A stretch of DNA of 64,000 nucleotides from Brachypterus glaber (GCA_958510825.1 OY294051.1:26833265-26897264); one strand, 5' to 3'; positions 1-10,548 are shown, counted from the stretch's first letter. The notes: generated from the sequence alone by a model not told the origin. A program made the numbers and translations.

Positions 1-378
1 AAAAAAAAACACTACATTACCCTATATATTATAAACGATACGAGCAAAGATACGGTATGACAATATAATAATCACTGAACGTGTTTGTTCATCGGATAAG
101 GTACATATTTGTTTGTCGATTTTAAGATGTATTAGCAATTTTGTTAATAGAAAAACTACAACATTGATTCAGGAAAAAAAATGTTTAAAATAAATCGGGT
201 GATACCTAAAAGAAAAAGCCAAATGTTTTACTTCTATGCTAAGCCAATTTTTTTCTCGTTTTATACAATCCATAATCATTGATACTTTCATTACAATAAC
301 AGGGTCGGACAACAGGAATTTTAAATTATTTCTAATTTTTGGTGAGTTTCTTTAATACAGACCTATGCCGAATAAGAT
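1..378. other. AT-rich DNA, no gene seen
   Basis: AT-rich sequence with short A and T runs. I see no open frame, splice pattern or repeat end here. It runs directly into the hairpin element at 379. Confidence 0.5.
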
Positions 379-597
379 GTATGGTTGTTTTAATATACAT
401 TGAGAGCAATAAGGACAATTACAAACACTTTAAAACTTAAAAACTAAAATAAAATTGCGGGACATCATGACAGTTAAAATGAGAAGAGCAAAGTCATTTT
501 AACTGTCATGATGTCCCGCAATTTTATTTTAGTTTTTAAGTTTTAAAGTGTTTGTAATTGTCCTTATTGCTCTCAATGTGTATTAAAACAACCATAC
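379..597. repeat. Near-perfect hairpin element, 104-bp arms
   Basis: The arms at 379-482 and 494-597 are almost exact reverse complements around an 11-base spacer. The outer ends read GTATGGTTGTTTTAATA and its complement. Such a long, nearly mismatch-free palindrome suggests a young foldback or MITE-like insertion. A hammerhead-like motif follows 38 bases downstream and may belong to the same retroelement unit. Confidence 0.9.
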
Positions 598-634
598 TTC
601 CCTTGCTGCATCCTGTAAGGCATTGACAATGCCA

Positions 635-671
635 GCCCTGAAGATGGAATCAAATTCCGAAAGCGCTCGGC
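635..671 (+). ncRNA. Hammerhead-ribozyme-like motif (minimal type I)
   Basis: The order of parts fits a hammerhead core. CTGAAGA (638-644) is followed by a hairpin with arms GGAAT and ATTCC (646-650, 654-658), then GAA (659-661), the self-complementary AGCGCT (662-667), and C668 as the possible cleavage base. GGC (669-671) can pair with GCC (635-637) as stem I. T645 is an extra unpaired base at the foot of stem II. Minimal hammerheads with a tiny palindromic stem III are known from Penelope-like elements and retrozymes and are thought to work as dimers. Self-cleavage here is inferred only. Confidence 0.5.
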
Positions 672-1349
672 AGATACTTATTCGTTTTTAATAAAACTAT
701 ACCTAAATACAAACAAAAAATATTGTTTATAATCTATTAAAGACTCCAACTGTTCCCTACATTATTTCTGTTAGGAAAAAAACAAATCCACTTATATTTT
801 CTGTTTTAAAAATTACGGTACATACATAGACATTTTGAACCGAACCGTTTTGAACACTACATTTTTAATGATTCCTGTATACTAAATTAATACGACCAAA
901 AATGACGCAAAATTCAACTTCTGAATTTTTGGTATATTCTCAAAAACTTTGCAAAGTCCGTCATTATATTTTATTTTTATTTTATTACCAAAGAATGAAT
1001 CATTTTAAAGGTTAAGTACATTGTGAAAAAACGATAAAATTGCCAGTCATTCTAACCGAAATTTTCCCTGCATGGATACATGACATGTATTACATGTAAA
1101 ATTTGGACAGAATTAGTGGAAATTTCGTCTTTCATTTTTTAGAGTGTAGTTCATCTAATAAAGTTGGATAATTTTTATTATTTTTGACATCTAAATAATT
1201 ATTTTAACAATAAATATGGTACTTTTAATAGGTTTAAGATCCTTGTCTATGGTTTAAGATACACGGGTCAAAGTTGAGCTATATATTAAAAACGCATAAC
1301 CTATTAGAGATTCTAAATCCTGTAATTTCAAAAGGCTTTACATTGTGCA
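672..1349. other. AT-rich DNA, no gene seen
   Basis: No coding frame, tandem array or clear inverted repeat was found in this stretch. Confidence 0.45.
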
Positions 1350-1988
1350 TCATAACCAGTAGCCGGCGTATTTCCAGTTGTAGTTCAGTCTTCAGGTCAA
1401 TAAAAGGGGCTTTACCTGGAAATAATTCAGGGAGTTTTGATTTTCAGTTTATTGGGTAAAAAAAATTTTACGACGTTGAACTCGATTTGGAACTGTCATT
1501 TTTTTAACGTGTTTTTCACAAAAAACGGATTTTAATTTACATATATACATACAAGTTATTTTTTTTTTAAATAATATACACATTTGTGCCCCATTAGTAA
1601 ACCGATTTCCTAACCGAATCATAAAGAAAAATTTAAAACCCTACAGTGTAACGTTTAAGGCGGTACCGTGAATTAGCTATAAGTCGTACAAAAAAATACA
1701 TGACATGACAAAAAATGTAGGAGATTTGGTCCTCCTTATTTTCATAACAAAAGTTTCTGGTCCTAGGATGCACTGATCTTGAGATATTTTAAAAAGTCTG
1801 TTTTTTGTGAAAAATAAGTTAAAAAAATGAAAGTTCCAAATCGAGTTCAACGTCGCAAAATTATTTATTTGCGGCCTTAAACCCTACCCAATAAACCAAA
1901 AATCTAAACTCCCCGAATTATTTGCACGTAAAGCCTCTTTTATTAACCTGAAGACTGGACTATAACTGGAAATACGCCGGGTACTGAT
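1350..1988. repeat. Inverted-repeat element, dispersed family A (copy 1)
   Basis: The left arm (about 1358-1540) and right arm (about 1795-1986) are reverse complements that begin at a shared CCGGCGTATTTCCAG end. The arms include a motif reading TTGAACTCGAT. The central 250 bases appear again at 46570-46790, and the arm end appears at 46320-46415. Short frames at 1274-1459 and 1884-2084 translate the two arms of this repeat and are not genes. Confidence 0.85.
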
Positions 1989-2364
1989 GATAACATTAGA
2001 TATATCCATATTTGGGAGCTTTGTGAGATAATTAAAATCGATGCTGGTAACTATGCTGGTGCATTTTCTGGCGGACTTATGCATATATTCTAATCTTATT
2101 TATTTATTTTTATTTAATTTGTACATAAATTACAATATCAATATAATCATACTTATAACACTAAATAAAATGTACATTTTTTAAGTGTACAATAAACCAA
2201 AGTTTGTGCGTACACCCTATTTACTTTATAATCATTAATATAATAAACTTTAAATATATTTTTTATTTATTAAATAATCAATTTATTAATTTTTTGTTCA
2301 TTACTTTTATTCTTTTTATTGTTATGTCCCAATTATGTCCGAAACCAATGTGCCATGTCACAGA
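1989..2364. other. Very AT-rich DNA, no gene seen
   Basis: TTTA-rich and TAAA-rich sequence without a stable frame. It lies downstream of the minus-strand LINE relic at 2365-2706, so part of it may be that element's 3' untranslated region. Confidence 0.4.
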
Positions 2365-2706
2365 TTAAGTTATAATTATTGACAGCCCAAACCCAATTTT
2401 CTTTTTATTTTTACAGAAAGGTTTGTTTTTTAGATTAGTGGGGAGGATGTTCAGTATTTTTGGTATTAGGTAGTTATAATGTTTTTGGGAAGCTGCAAAT
2501 AATGTTTTCGGTATTTTTAAATTTTTATTAGTTATTGACCTCGTTTTTGTATCATGTGATACAGTAGTATATAATGTTTTGTTTTTATCGTAAACTTTGA
2601 TAATATTTTTTATATAAAGTTGTTTAACATTTAAAAGTTTGGCTTCTTTATATAGTTCATTAGTATTGAATAAGTAAATAATAAGTACATATTTACTCAG
2701 TAACTA
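2365..2706 (-). pseudogene. LINE ORF2 C-terminal relic
   Basis: On the minus strand a frame of about 113 codons without ATG stays open from a stop near 2707 to a TAA at 2365-2367. The reading resembles the region after the reverse transcriptase in CR1/L2- and Jockey-group LINEs. It has a NELYKEAKLLNVKQLYIKN segment, then SHDTKTRS in the place of the usual HxYNTR box, and later YNYLIPKILNILP in the place of the usual YNxLP box. It is 5'-truncated, keeps no catalytic domain and has no recognisable start. The exact clade cannot be fixed from this piece. Confidence 0.6.
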
Positions 2707-2708
2707 CC

Positions 2709-3124
2709 CAGATATCTATTTGCATACAATATGCACTATAATTTGTTTTTTATTCGATTGTATCAAAATAAGATAATTCGATCCATATAAGAAAATAATC
2801 TAAAACCTAACTATGTTGTCCTAAAAATACAATGTAAAAAGTAAAGTTAAGTACTCGAAGTAGGTGTACAACATTACTAGAGTGGACCAACCCTTGGATT
2901 TTTTTCATTTAGCCAAAATTGCATCTTACTTAGGTCTTTGGGTAAATAGGTACCGCCAATGGCGGTAAAACAGCTCAAAATTTGCTGTTTTTTGGGTTTT
3001 TTTCGGTTTTTCTTACAAAACTAAAAATCCAAAAAAAAATATATGTTAAAACTTAAAGTTTCGAGCATTTATAACTGTCAACACTGTCAAAATAACCACA
3101 GTAGTTTTTTTTATATATATATAT
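2709..3124. other. AT-rich DNA, no gene seen
   Basis: No supported feature. A short palindromic GGTACCGCCAATGGCGGTA lies near 2950-2968. Confidence 0.4.
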
Positions 3125-3164
3125 TGATCGGTTTCACCCCGTACTAGGGGGGTGAAACGGATCA
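3125..3164. repeat. Short hairpin with GATCGGTTTCACCCC arms
   Basis: TGATCGGTTTCACCCC (3125-3140) is followed after a short spacer by its near-complement ending in GGATCA (3164). Related single motifs occur at about 3454, 3789 and 3817 in direct orientation. The block 3125-3830 may therefore be one degenerate repeat unit. Confidence 0.7.
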
Positions 3165-4382
3165 CCTCTTTCATTTCACGTATATTTGACCCTAGCATCT
3201 TCGAGAGTAAAACCGATCATTTATCCTCGTTTTATAAAAACTTTCGGTTTTAAATAAAGAAAAAAAACTAGTAAAAAACGTGTATTTGTTATCATTGATA
3301 ACTTATCAAAAAGGTAAATATTATCTTAAACTTAAAAATTATTTCTTAAATGGTTTGTGAGGGGGTTAGTGCAAAGCACTTACTAAAAGTACTTGGATTT
3401 CCTACAAAAAATTTTAATGACAAAGAAAGCTTTATTTAGACCAATTAGTTAGTGATCGATTTCACCCCACCATTTTCCCACTTTTTATAAAGATGTAAAT
3501 AAAAAATTACACAATGTTGATAAAAAACTAAAAACTTTTTACTACTAGGGCCAGATAATAGTTAAACTCAAATTTACTTAACACGTTCGTTCAGCTCTTT
3601 TCTGTGACTCTGCACAACCAAACGTTTCCACAAGTTTCCAAAAACTACATATCTCGACAGACAGACAAAATAAACCTTCTTTGTGCCCGTTCTCGTAAAG
3701 ACTGATATTTCCTGCAGTAACTTGTCGACTTTCGCCGCGTGCTGACTGCTGTATACTACCAGTACTAAAAACATTAGCCAAAATATACGTGGTGATTGGT
3801 TTTACCCCTGATAATCGAGTTCACCCCGGTTGACGGTAGTCTGAGACTTGTAGGTAATAGTAAGGTCGATTAAGCCGGCTACAGCCGTTTCTGAGAACAT
3901 ACAAATAAAAAAGTTTATGGAGGGTTAATCTGTTATTTATAAAAAGCACTCTGTAATTGTGCCATATTACAAACGTTAACTTTCAGTTAATTAATTAACT
4001 TAATTATTATTCTTTTTAATAAAATAAACGTCAAAGGTATATTGATTTTAGATAAAATGTTTTTCCCGAAATCGGCTAATTGTATAAATCTAGTTTTGTA
4101 TGCCTTATCCCCTTTCCCTCTTCATTCTCTTTTCTCTTTTTGTCCACCGAAGAACTAGGGGAACATGAATATCCACTTTCGAGGGCCTAAGTGGTAGTTT
4201 TAGATAAAACGATGATTGATCTAGTGAGACGTTTTTTGTTTGTTGGCAATTGTTTTGTTTTCTCGGAAATGGAAGATGTAAAACAAAATATTTATGTCAG
4301 ATAAACAGTATTGTGTTTCCTTGTATCTCAATAAAGCTTCTGAAGCTTTGATTTATATGCTTTTTCATAGAGCTTTTAGTTA
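3165..4382. other. Repeat-derived DNA with a PuC-rich dispersed motif
   Basis: This stretch holds further GATCGRTTTCACCCC-like motifs and, at 3590-3680, a segment with CGACAGACAGACAAAAT. That is a member of a dispersed family seen also at about 28.6, 39.7, 44.8 and 57.7 kb. Two overlapping 66-67-codon minus-strand frames at 3574-3781 match nothing I know and sit in this repeat. Confidence 0.4.
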
Positions 4383-4492
4383 TGAGGCAGTCCAACAGTT
4401 ACGTCACCGCTTTAGGGGGGAAGGGGGGTAAGAGGTCGAGGGACAAAAATTGTCATTATTGCGGTGACATAACTGTTTGACAACGTACCTCA
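4383..4492. mobile_element. MITE-like element with 28-32-bp inverted ends
   Basis: Ends TGAGGCAGTCCAACAGTTAC (4383 onward) and the complement of TGAGGTACGTTGTCAAACAG (to 4492) face each other. They share a GTCACCGC inner end and flank a G-rich centre. Length is 110 bp. No coding sequence fits inside, so it would be non-autonomous. Confidence 0.75.
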
Positions 4493-4774
4493 GGAAAGTA
4501 ATATAACTTTGGGTAAGCTTATGTTTTTACCCAACTAAAGCAACGCGAAAGGGGAGGGTTATGTTTTTAACATGTTTGTTTGTGTGTTTGTTACCCTCTA
4601 GAGTCTTAATTACTGGGCCAATTTTAACGATTCGTCCTGATCACGCGAGTGACGGCTGTATAAAATTTTGTGTTTAGATAATATTAAGGGGACTTTTCTT
4701 TTCATAATGGAGCTCTCTACAACTAGAATTATGAAGCAAAAGACGTCTACCCTATCTCTATCTCATTTGTGCTA

Positions 4775-4854
4775 CACTTTCCAGCCAACCAAGTAAATAC
4801 TGTATTTGTTTTTCATACAACAAATACAGTATTTATTTGGTTGGCCGGAAAGTG
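4775..4854. mobile_element. 80-bp hairpin MITE, copy 1
   Basis: Arms of about 36 bp carry AACCAAGTAAATACTGTATT and its complement, separated by about 8 bases. A diverged copy lies 190 bp downstream at 4965-5043. A possible distant relative with CCGGCCCAGTAAAT ends lies at 26895-26992. Confidence 0.85.
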
Positions 4855-4964
4855 AAGCAGTGAGCGGCACGAACGAACATAGCTAATGTGAATCTGTAGA
4901 ATAAGATAATTCTACTAAAATTTAGATGGCGCCAGTAATTTCTTTAATAAAAATATTATAGTTA

Positions 4965-5043
4965 CACTTTTGGCCCGGCCAAGTAAATATTGTGTTTGTT
5001 CAACAAAGAACAAATACAGAATTTGTTTGGTTGGGTGGAAGTG
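4965..5043. mobile_element. 79-bp hairpin MITE, copy 2
   Basis: Same family as 4775-4854 but more diverged: the left arm has GGCCAAGTAAATATTGTG and the right arm a complementary GGTTGGGTGG end. Two copies within 270 bp suggest local hopping or a preferred target. The 69-codon frame at 4970-5179 runs through this repeat and is not a gene. Confidence 0.75.
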
Positions 5044-5187
5044 GGAGTGTATGTATGTCTTCTATCCTTTTTGGGTAGAACTTTTGTCCCTGTCTAATCT
5101 AACGGGAGAAATCTCCATTGGAAAAAAATATACTTTTTATTTTATTTTTTGTGAAAAGAATATTGTATTTACTTATTGAACTGATTT

Positions 5188-5720
5188 CTTTTGAACATAT
5201 TTATAAAAACATATTAAGAATATATATATTTTTTTGTATTTTTAGTACATCTTGACCACTTCTGTCATCCAAAAGACACTTTTTTAACGGCTCCACAGTT
5301 TTTGGGATTTCTGTAACACATAGAGTAAAAATTCCAACGGTATTCTATTCATAAGACTAAATACTAGTAACTAAACCTAAAAAATATTCTATTTTTAATA
5401 TTTTTATTATTTTATAAAGATTTTTCTGAAAAATGAAAAAAAAAACGCCATTTAATTTTTCAGAAAAATGATTATAAAATGATAAAAATATTAAAAATAG
5501 AATATTTTTTAGGTTTAGTTACTAGTAGTCTTAGTCTTATGAATAGAATCCCGTTGGAATTTTTACTCTATGTGTTACAGGAAGCCCAAAAACTGTGGAG
5601 CCGTTTAAAAAGTGTCTGTTGGAAGAGGCCCTCTGAAGTAGTAAAGATGTACTAAAAATGCAAAAAAAATAAAAAAATTATATTCTTAATATGTTTTATA
5701 AATATGTCCAAAAGATTTTG
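5188..5720. repeat. Foldback element, about 260-bp arms
   Basis: The left arm (5188 to about 5440) and right arm (about 5455-5720) are reverse complements over nearly their full length, with a centre of A-run and GCCATTTAA. Matching blocks include GGCTCCACAG, GTAACACATAGAGTAAAA and a pair of AATATTTTTA-rich stretches. Nothing inside is coding. Confidence 0.9.
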
Positions 5721-5955
5721 GAGTGTTACGCCCATGTTAATGGTATAGGAAAATAGCGTTACAGGGGGGGGGTCCAAAATGCGTTACGTAATACTTGAAC
5801 GTTCCCTTATTTCAAAAACATCACAAGTCCATGAAACTAAAACCAAAAAATAAAATTTCTACAGCCTTTAATAGCGCGAGAAACGGGGTATGAAGTGCAT
5901 GAATCTTGGTCAATTTGTGTGACGTATTTTACGGACGACCCGTAACGAGAACACG
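5721..5955. repeat. Dispersed family B (GTACGTAAYGC ends), degenerate copy
   Basis: GCGTTACGTAATACTTGAAC at 5781-5800 and GTGACGTATTTTACGGACGA at 5919-5938 are two terminal motifs of a family seen more cleanly at 43672-43873, 53245-53545 and 25685-25830. Between them lies the family's GCGCGAGAAACGGGGTATGA segment. Confidence 0.7.
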
Positions 5956-6444
5956 ATTTTTTTTAATTCCAAATTAAATAATAATATTGAATTTTGAATT
6001 CAAAATTTAAAACCTGAAGGTTTTTAATAATAATAATAATGTGCTCTTTTTTGGTCGCATAAAATCCCGCTTAATTACTAAATTTCGTATTGGTTTGGAC
6101 TTTAGATTGCTTTGACAAACAAACAAAATCACAAATTTTTAGATGTCAGATGTTAATTGATTCCAGCAGTTATTAATTTTTTGTACAATTTTTCGACATT
6201 TTTGAAAAAAAAATTGATGTGAAGCCTTTTTCAAAGAGGGTTAACCCCTTCCCGCATGATTTTTTTAATATTTACGAAAAATAAATATTTTATGTATTTT
6301 GACGTGCTAATAACGGGAAAAATAATTCTTTTTTGTTACGTTTTTTATAACTCGCCAATGAAACATGATACTTAAATCGGATTTGGGCTAAAATACGAAA
6401 AATAAAAGTTCGCAATATTGCACAAAATATTGAACTCTTAGAAG
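5956..6444. other. AT-rich DNA, no gene seen
   Basis: Only AT-rich sequence with a short (AAT)n run near 6025-6040. An 89-codon minus-strand frame at 6290-6559 runs into the hairpin at 6445 and matches nothing. Confidence 0.4.
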
Positions 6445-6518
6445 AGTCAGTGGCGTACCTGCAATTAAGTAAAAATGGAAAATAAAAAAAATAATCCCTT
6501 TTTCGGACGCCACTGACT
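6445..6518. mobile_element. 74-bp hAT-like mini-element
   Basis: AGTCAGTGGCGT (6445-6456) and ACGCCACTGACT (6507-6518) are exact reverse complements. The core end CAGTGGCG resembles hAT-type termini. I see no clean 8-bp target duplication, so the superfamily is a guess. Confidence 0.65.
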
Positions 6519-6763
6519 TTTAAAATTAAGATTTTATTATTATAAGTAATTAAGTTCACGTTCCATCTAAATATCTTGTTTCGTTCGCGAGTTATATTAA
6601 AAGATAGAGCCGTTTAATAAAATGTTTGTTAGGCTCTAGCACAACAATTATAATTGTAATAATTATTAGACAGAGCTTGGTGCCCATGGAGACTTTTAAT
6701 CAGTCAGTTGAGAACTAAAACATATTCAAATCTTAACCCGGGGCCATTTCCCATAAGGTATAT

Positions 6764-7055
6764 ATCGACACTCCCAAGCAACAAGGACGTAACTCAAGTT
6801 AGACCCATTTTGAGTTATACTCATAGGTAAACGCCTTAAAAAAAGACACACATGGTGGTACTACTCAAATTTGTCCACAGTCCATTTTAACCAAAAGTTT
6901 ACCTAAAAACACTAAAGTAAAAATATCTAAACTTGAATATTATCAGAAACAAACAATAAATAAACAATAAATACTTATACAGTTAAATAGAGAATTTTAT
7001 AAGCTTTCAAATGACGTATCGCATGGCTTCCTTTGTTGCTTGGGGGTATCGATAT
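6764..7055. repeat. Inverted-repeat element, about 290 bp
   Basis: ATCGACACTCCCAAGCAACA on the left and CTTTGTTGCTTGGGGGTATC on the right form diverged inverted ends. The inner right part carries AGAGAATTTTATAAGCTTTC, a phrase shared with the 8193-8911 family. Confidence 0.65.
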
Positions 7056-7160
7056 GTGCTAGTTTATAATAGGCTTCTTTATTCATTTGCATATGAGTAA
7101 AAGTTTTTTATAAGATATGGCACTAGAGATAAACTAAAAAAAAACGTGTGTGTCATGTAT

Positions 7161-7255
7161 GGGCAGTAAATGACATTGTTCAATAGCAGCGTTTTCAAAA
7201 TATTACATCAGGGTTGACGTGAAAACGCCGCTACGCGGCAATGTCCCTTGCTACC
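7161..7255. mobile_element. MITE family C (GCRGCGTTTTC), copy 1
   Basis: The arms face each other around GTTTTCAAAATATTACATCA. The inner motif AGCAGCGTTTTCAAAAT and the partner GACGTGAAAACGCCGCT recur at 57561-57681 and 63281-63422. Three copies in one window, each with different outer sequence, make this a clear dispersed family. Confidence 0.8.
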
Positions 7256-8190
7256 CTTTACTTTAACAGGGCCGTATAAGCGTTGCGGGTAAGAATGCGT
7301 AAAGCGGGAGGTTGCTTTAAGCATGAGTCACTATCACGTAAAAGCTCATATAGGTGAGACGTTTTGAACCCTAGCATTTTTGGACACCCTGTATATTTTT
7401 TGCGATCCTTGTAATTTGTGCAAAATACACTCTAGTTTTGCATGCGTTTGTCATTTTGTTTTAATAATTTATTTATTCCTTATTGTCAGCAAAACGCAAA
7501 TACTCGTTTACGTCAAACTTATCCAACGTGAAGGTTGACACACCGACCGATCGGATTTCCGTTCATACATCAACATATCACGCACTCGTAATATGTGTAC
7601 TTACGCTATAAAACGAGCACTGGGCATACACTGTAAAAAATAATGAAGTTATTTTTATATATTCACTGACGCCGCATACAAACCTATGTTTAGGCGGGTC
7701 ACCATTATGTTAATTACATGTAACAAATTCTTAAATAAAGATTATTCTTATTCTTAGTTTTTAATGGTCAATTTTGACTAGTTTCTAGCATAAGTACACA
7801 TACTATCATGTTGTTATTTTTGTATTTAACTCTTAAATAACTTAAAAATCTATCTATTTTTAAAATATTTTAAAATAATTGCTAAATATTTATTCCAAAA
7901 AAATCTGATTACAATAAAATTATTTTCAGGTTTTGTAGCTTTTACCTGAATAATGAACTTGAGCCTCCACCAAAATTTAAATTATTTGTGCAGTGTTTGC
8001 ATACATTTGAAACTATTAAAATTGGGGTGAAGGCGATCATTATTTCTTCAATAGTTACTAAGTAACTCAGTTACTGTAACTGTTATTTACACAACATTTA
8101 ATAACATTAAATTGTATACAGAACGTTGGTCACAAAGTCTTGAAGGGTTCTACTTTTTTTTTTGAAATGGTCCACTGGAATAAAAAAATA
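7256..8190. other. Repeat-derived DNA with a LINE/SINE-like 3' end
   Basis: Around 7500-7765 the sequence ends in AAATAAAGATTATTCTTATT. A polyadenylation-like signal followed by a short TTATTC repeat is typical of a non-LTR element's 3' end. No coding sequence could be read upstream of it. A solo GGACACCCTGTATA end lies near 7380. Confidence 0.4.
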
Positions 8191-8192
8191 TA

Positions 8193-8911
8193 CAGTGCGG
8201 TCCAAAAGTCACCCCCCCCCTCTTAACTTTTGAACGATTGAGATATCGACTTCAAATTTAGAACTCTTAAATAAGATAACTTAAACTATCTTTTAGCATA
8301 TATTTGATATTTTCAGCTCTTAAAATGTGGGCAGGGGGGCATGGGGGGACATTTTTTTAAATGGAAAGGCGGGTCGTGTGATACATCATAAAGCTTATAA
8401 AATTCTCTATTTAAACTAATATTTTTTAATTTTTTAAATTTTTTTTTTAAGGTTTTGATTTTTCAATTTTTTGTGCTAAAACATACGATTTTTTAAGTTT
8501 TTTTTATACATTTTTATTTATGTCAACTAAAATTAGTTTAAAAGTATAATTAACATTTTTTTATGATGAAATTAGGCATTTTTAAAAAATTATTTGTTTT
8601 TTTTTAGAGGAATTTTGACATTAATACCCATTTTCAACCCCATTTTAAACCCAATTTTTTTTAATTTTTTAATTTAAAAATATAGAGTTCAATGGAGAAT
8701 TTTATAAGCTTTAAAATGATGTATTACACGACCCCCCTTTCCATTTAAAAAAATTTGCCCCCATGCCCCCCTCCCCACATTTTAAGAGCTGAAAGTATTA
8801 AATATATGCTAAAAGATAGTTTAAGTTGTCTTATTTAAAAGTTCCAAATTTGAAGTCGATATCTCAACTGGTTCAAAAGTTAAGAGGGGGGGTGACTTTT
8901 GGACCGCTCTG
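8193..8911. mobile_element. Foldback element D1, TA-flanked, 719 bp
   Basis: CAGTGCGGTCCAAAAGTCAC at the left end and its near-complement at the right end are each bordered by TA (8191-8192, 8912-8913). This suits a Tc1/mariner-type target. The arms run about 250 bp inward, past a block with TCTTTTAGCATATATTTGAT and a G-run. The same core occurs at 20831-21545 with different ends, and partial copies lie at 18240-18400 and 47255-47435. No transposase frame is present. Confidence 0.9.
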
Positions 8912-8989
8912 TATATTTATATGTTATATTATGACTCGAATATTTTGACTTTGCAGACCACATTTTGATCCGTAAATTCTAGTTCTAGT

Positions 8990-9524
8990 TATTATTAAAG
9001 ATATTAAGATGTTTTTTTTTTTTATTGTTTAGTTAAAGAGGTGCTTAAGTCCCCAACGTCGTCCTTTTTTTAATTTTTTTCTTTAAGGACTTAGTTTTTA
9101 TGATTGAAATTACGTAAAATTTACTAATTTTCAAAGTCAAGTATGCATAATATAACATATCGTCGCCTTCCTTACAAAGGGGCTTATCTCAAAAAATTGC
9201 TTAACTGAGTTAGGTCGTTGGGTGGTATCAAAACAGTAACCTGCAGCTACCCTGATCAATAATAATATTATTAATCAGAGTAGCTGCAGATTACAGTTTT
9301 GATGTCACCCAAGGGCCTAACTCAATTTAGCAATTTTTTGAGATAAGCTCCTTTGTAAGGATATTATCAAAAATCGCAAAAAATCAGATAAGCCCCTTTG
9401 CAAGGAAAGCGACGATATATGTTATATTAAAAACAAAAAAATCGAAAAAAAAGTGACGTTAGGGACTTAAGCAACTCTTTAACCAAACAATGGTAAAAAC
9501 CCCATATCGATATCTTTATTAATA
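8990..9524. repeat. Foldback element, about 235-bp arms
   Basis: The left arm from about 8990 pairs with the right arm ending near 9524. Matching pieces include TTAAAGAGGTGCTTAAGTCC with TTAAGCAACTCTTTAAC, and CTGCAGCTACCCTGAT with its complement at the centre (about 9242-9290). The right arm has an extra piece that repeats the GATAAGCCCCTTTG segment. Confidence 0.9.
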
Positions 9525-10071
9525 ACCGGTTCAAAAAAAGCCTTACAAATGGCAAAAATTGCATTTTAACCAATCAGAACCGGGTGTACTCACTCACACA
9601 TACATATTTTATTTTTCGTGTCATCATGGACAAGAAAAACTTTGTTTTTTTTTTATTCGAATTAACCCTTAATTAAAATACCTTTATAAGAATTTATAAT
9701 TCCATCAATCTATTTTCCAGTTATCGTACAGAGTGATATTGGTAGACTGACAGTTTCGGGCTGCTGGCCCTCTTCAGTAACAAGAGTCAACTCTGCACGC
9801 TGATTAAGAAAACGTTTTTAGACTTTACTCGCAAGAGGAATATAGTCATTAGATTGATGTAGACTTGTGCGCCATATTTTGCTAGATGTAGACAACTACT
9901 CATACCTCTCCTAGTCTAAAGACTTTGAATGGCAATAGCAAGTTGAAGACATGTGTGTCTCAAGCACATAGTAATTTCTCTCCTTACCTTTATAAGAAGT
10001 TCAGAAATATAAAATAAATAGATTAAAGCTAAGTATTACTTTTAAATAAAACTATTTTTTTTTTGTTGCAG
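9525..10071. other. Presumed intron upstream of the GRK exon
   Basis: No repeat ends or coding frame were found apart from the weak minus-strand hammerhead-like motif. The last 20 bases form a pyrimidine-rich tract that ends in GCAG at 10071. Confidence 0.5.
9753..9777 (-). ncRNA. Weak hammerhead-like core
   Basis: Read on the minus strand: CTGAAGA, a stem GGGC/GCCC with loop CAGCA, then GAAAC. These are the conserved hammerhead core blocks with a G-C closing pair on stem II. The flanks (ACTGTC after GAA; GTTA before CTGA) do not give a convincing stem I, so this is weaker than the motifs at 635 and 20.1-20.5 kb. Confidence 0.3.
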
Positions 10072-10148
10072 TGTGCGGAGTGTGATGCATAAGTATTTGG
10101 AGAAAAAGAATGAAGTAAATTTCGACAAAATCTTCCATCAAACGTTAG
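10072..10148 (+). CDS. Internal exon of a GRK2/3-type GPCR kinase
   Basis: A 77-bp exon sits between a strong acceptor (T-rich tract, GTTGCAG ending at 10071) and a consensus donor (GTAAGT at 10149). It contributes one base, 25 codons and one base, so both introns cut codons after fixed positions. The translation contains RSVMHKYLEKKNEV and FDKIF and ends in QTL plus the first base of a glycine codon. This matches the conserved stretch near residues 40-65 of G-protein-coupled receptor kinases of the GRK2/3 (beta-adrenergic receptor kinase, fly Gprk1) class, at the start of the RGS-homology domain. These kinases phosphorylate activated receptors at the plasma membrane. The kinase and PH domains are not in the window; the neighbouring exons must lie beyond very large introns. 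Confidence 0.85.
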
Positions 10149-10384
10149 GTAAGTCCAATTAACTACTTTTCTAGGCCAATAGAAATTTGATCCGACGTGA
10201 TCGGATTTAATTTGATCAAAATAGCTAAGCTCATCCCGAGGCTAATCCCAAAACGTAATTAGTATTTGCACAAATTATACTTAGTTGTAATACACATATA
10301 AATAGACGCATATGACATTGTATTGTAAGTGGTGGTTTGGACGTAAAAATTAGAATTAAGAAAAACAGTACCCAATACACATTT

Positions 10385-10545
10385 AAAACTTTATAATAAA
10401 GGGCGATTCAGAAATAATGTACATTTGTAGGTCCAAAAATATGAGAAAAAGTTCCTGTATATAAAAGATTTGTCCGGAAATGAGCCCTAAAGGAGCTGCG
10501 ACCCTCATAAGGGTACATCTGAAATAATTATTTGTGCTTCTTGTA
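10385..10545. repeat. Dispersed family E (CGACCCTYATAAGGGTACAT)
   Basis: Contains TTTGTCCGGAAATGAGCCCT and GGAGCTGCGACCCTCATAAG. Related pieces occur at 23185-23320, 25830-25905, 29550-29720 and 63200-63440, always near TTCCGGAC. No terminal repeats are resolved in this copy. Confidence 0.55.
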
Positions 10546-10548
10546 GAG

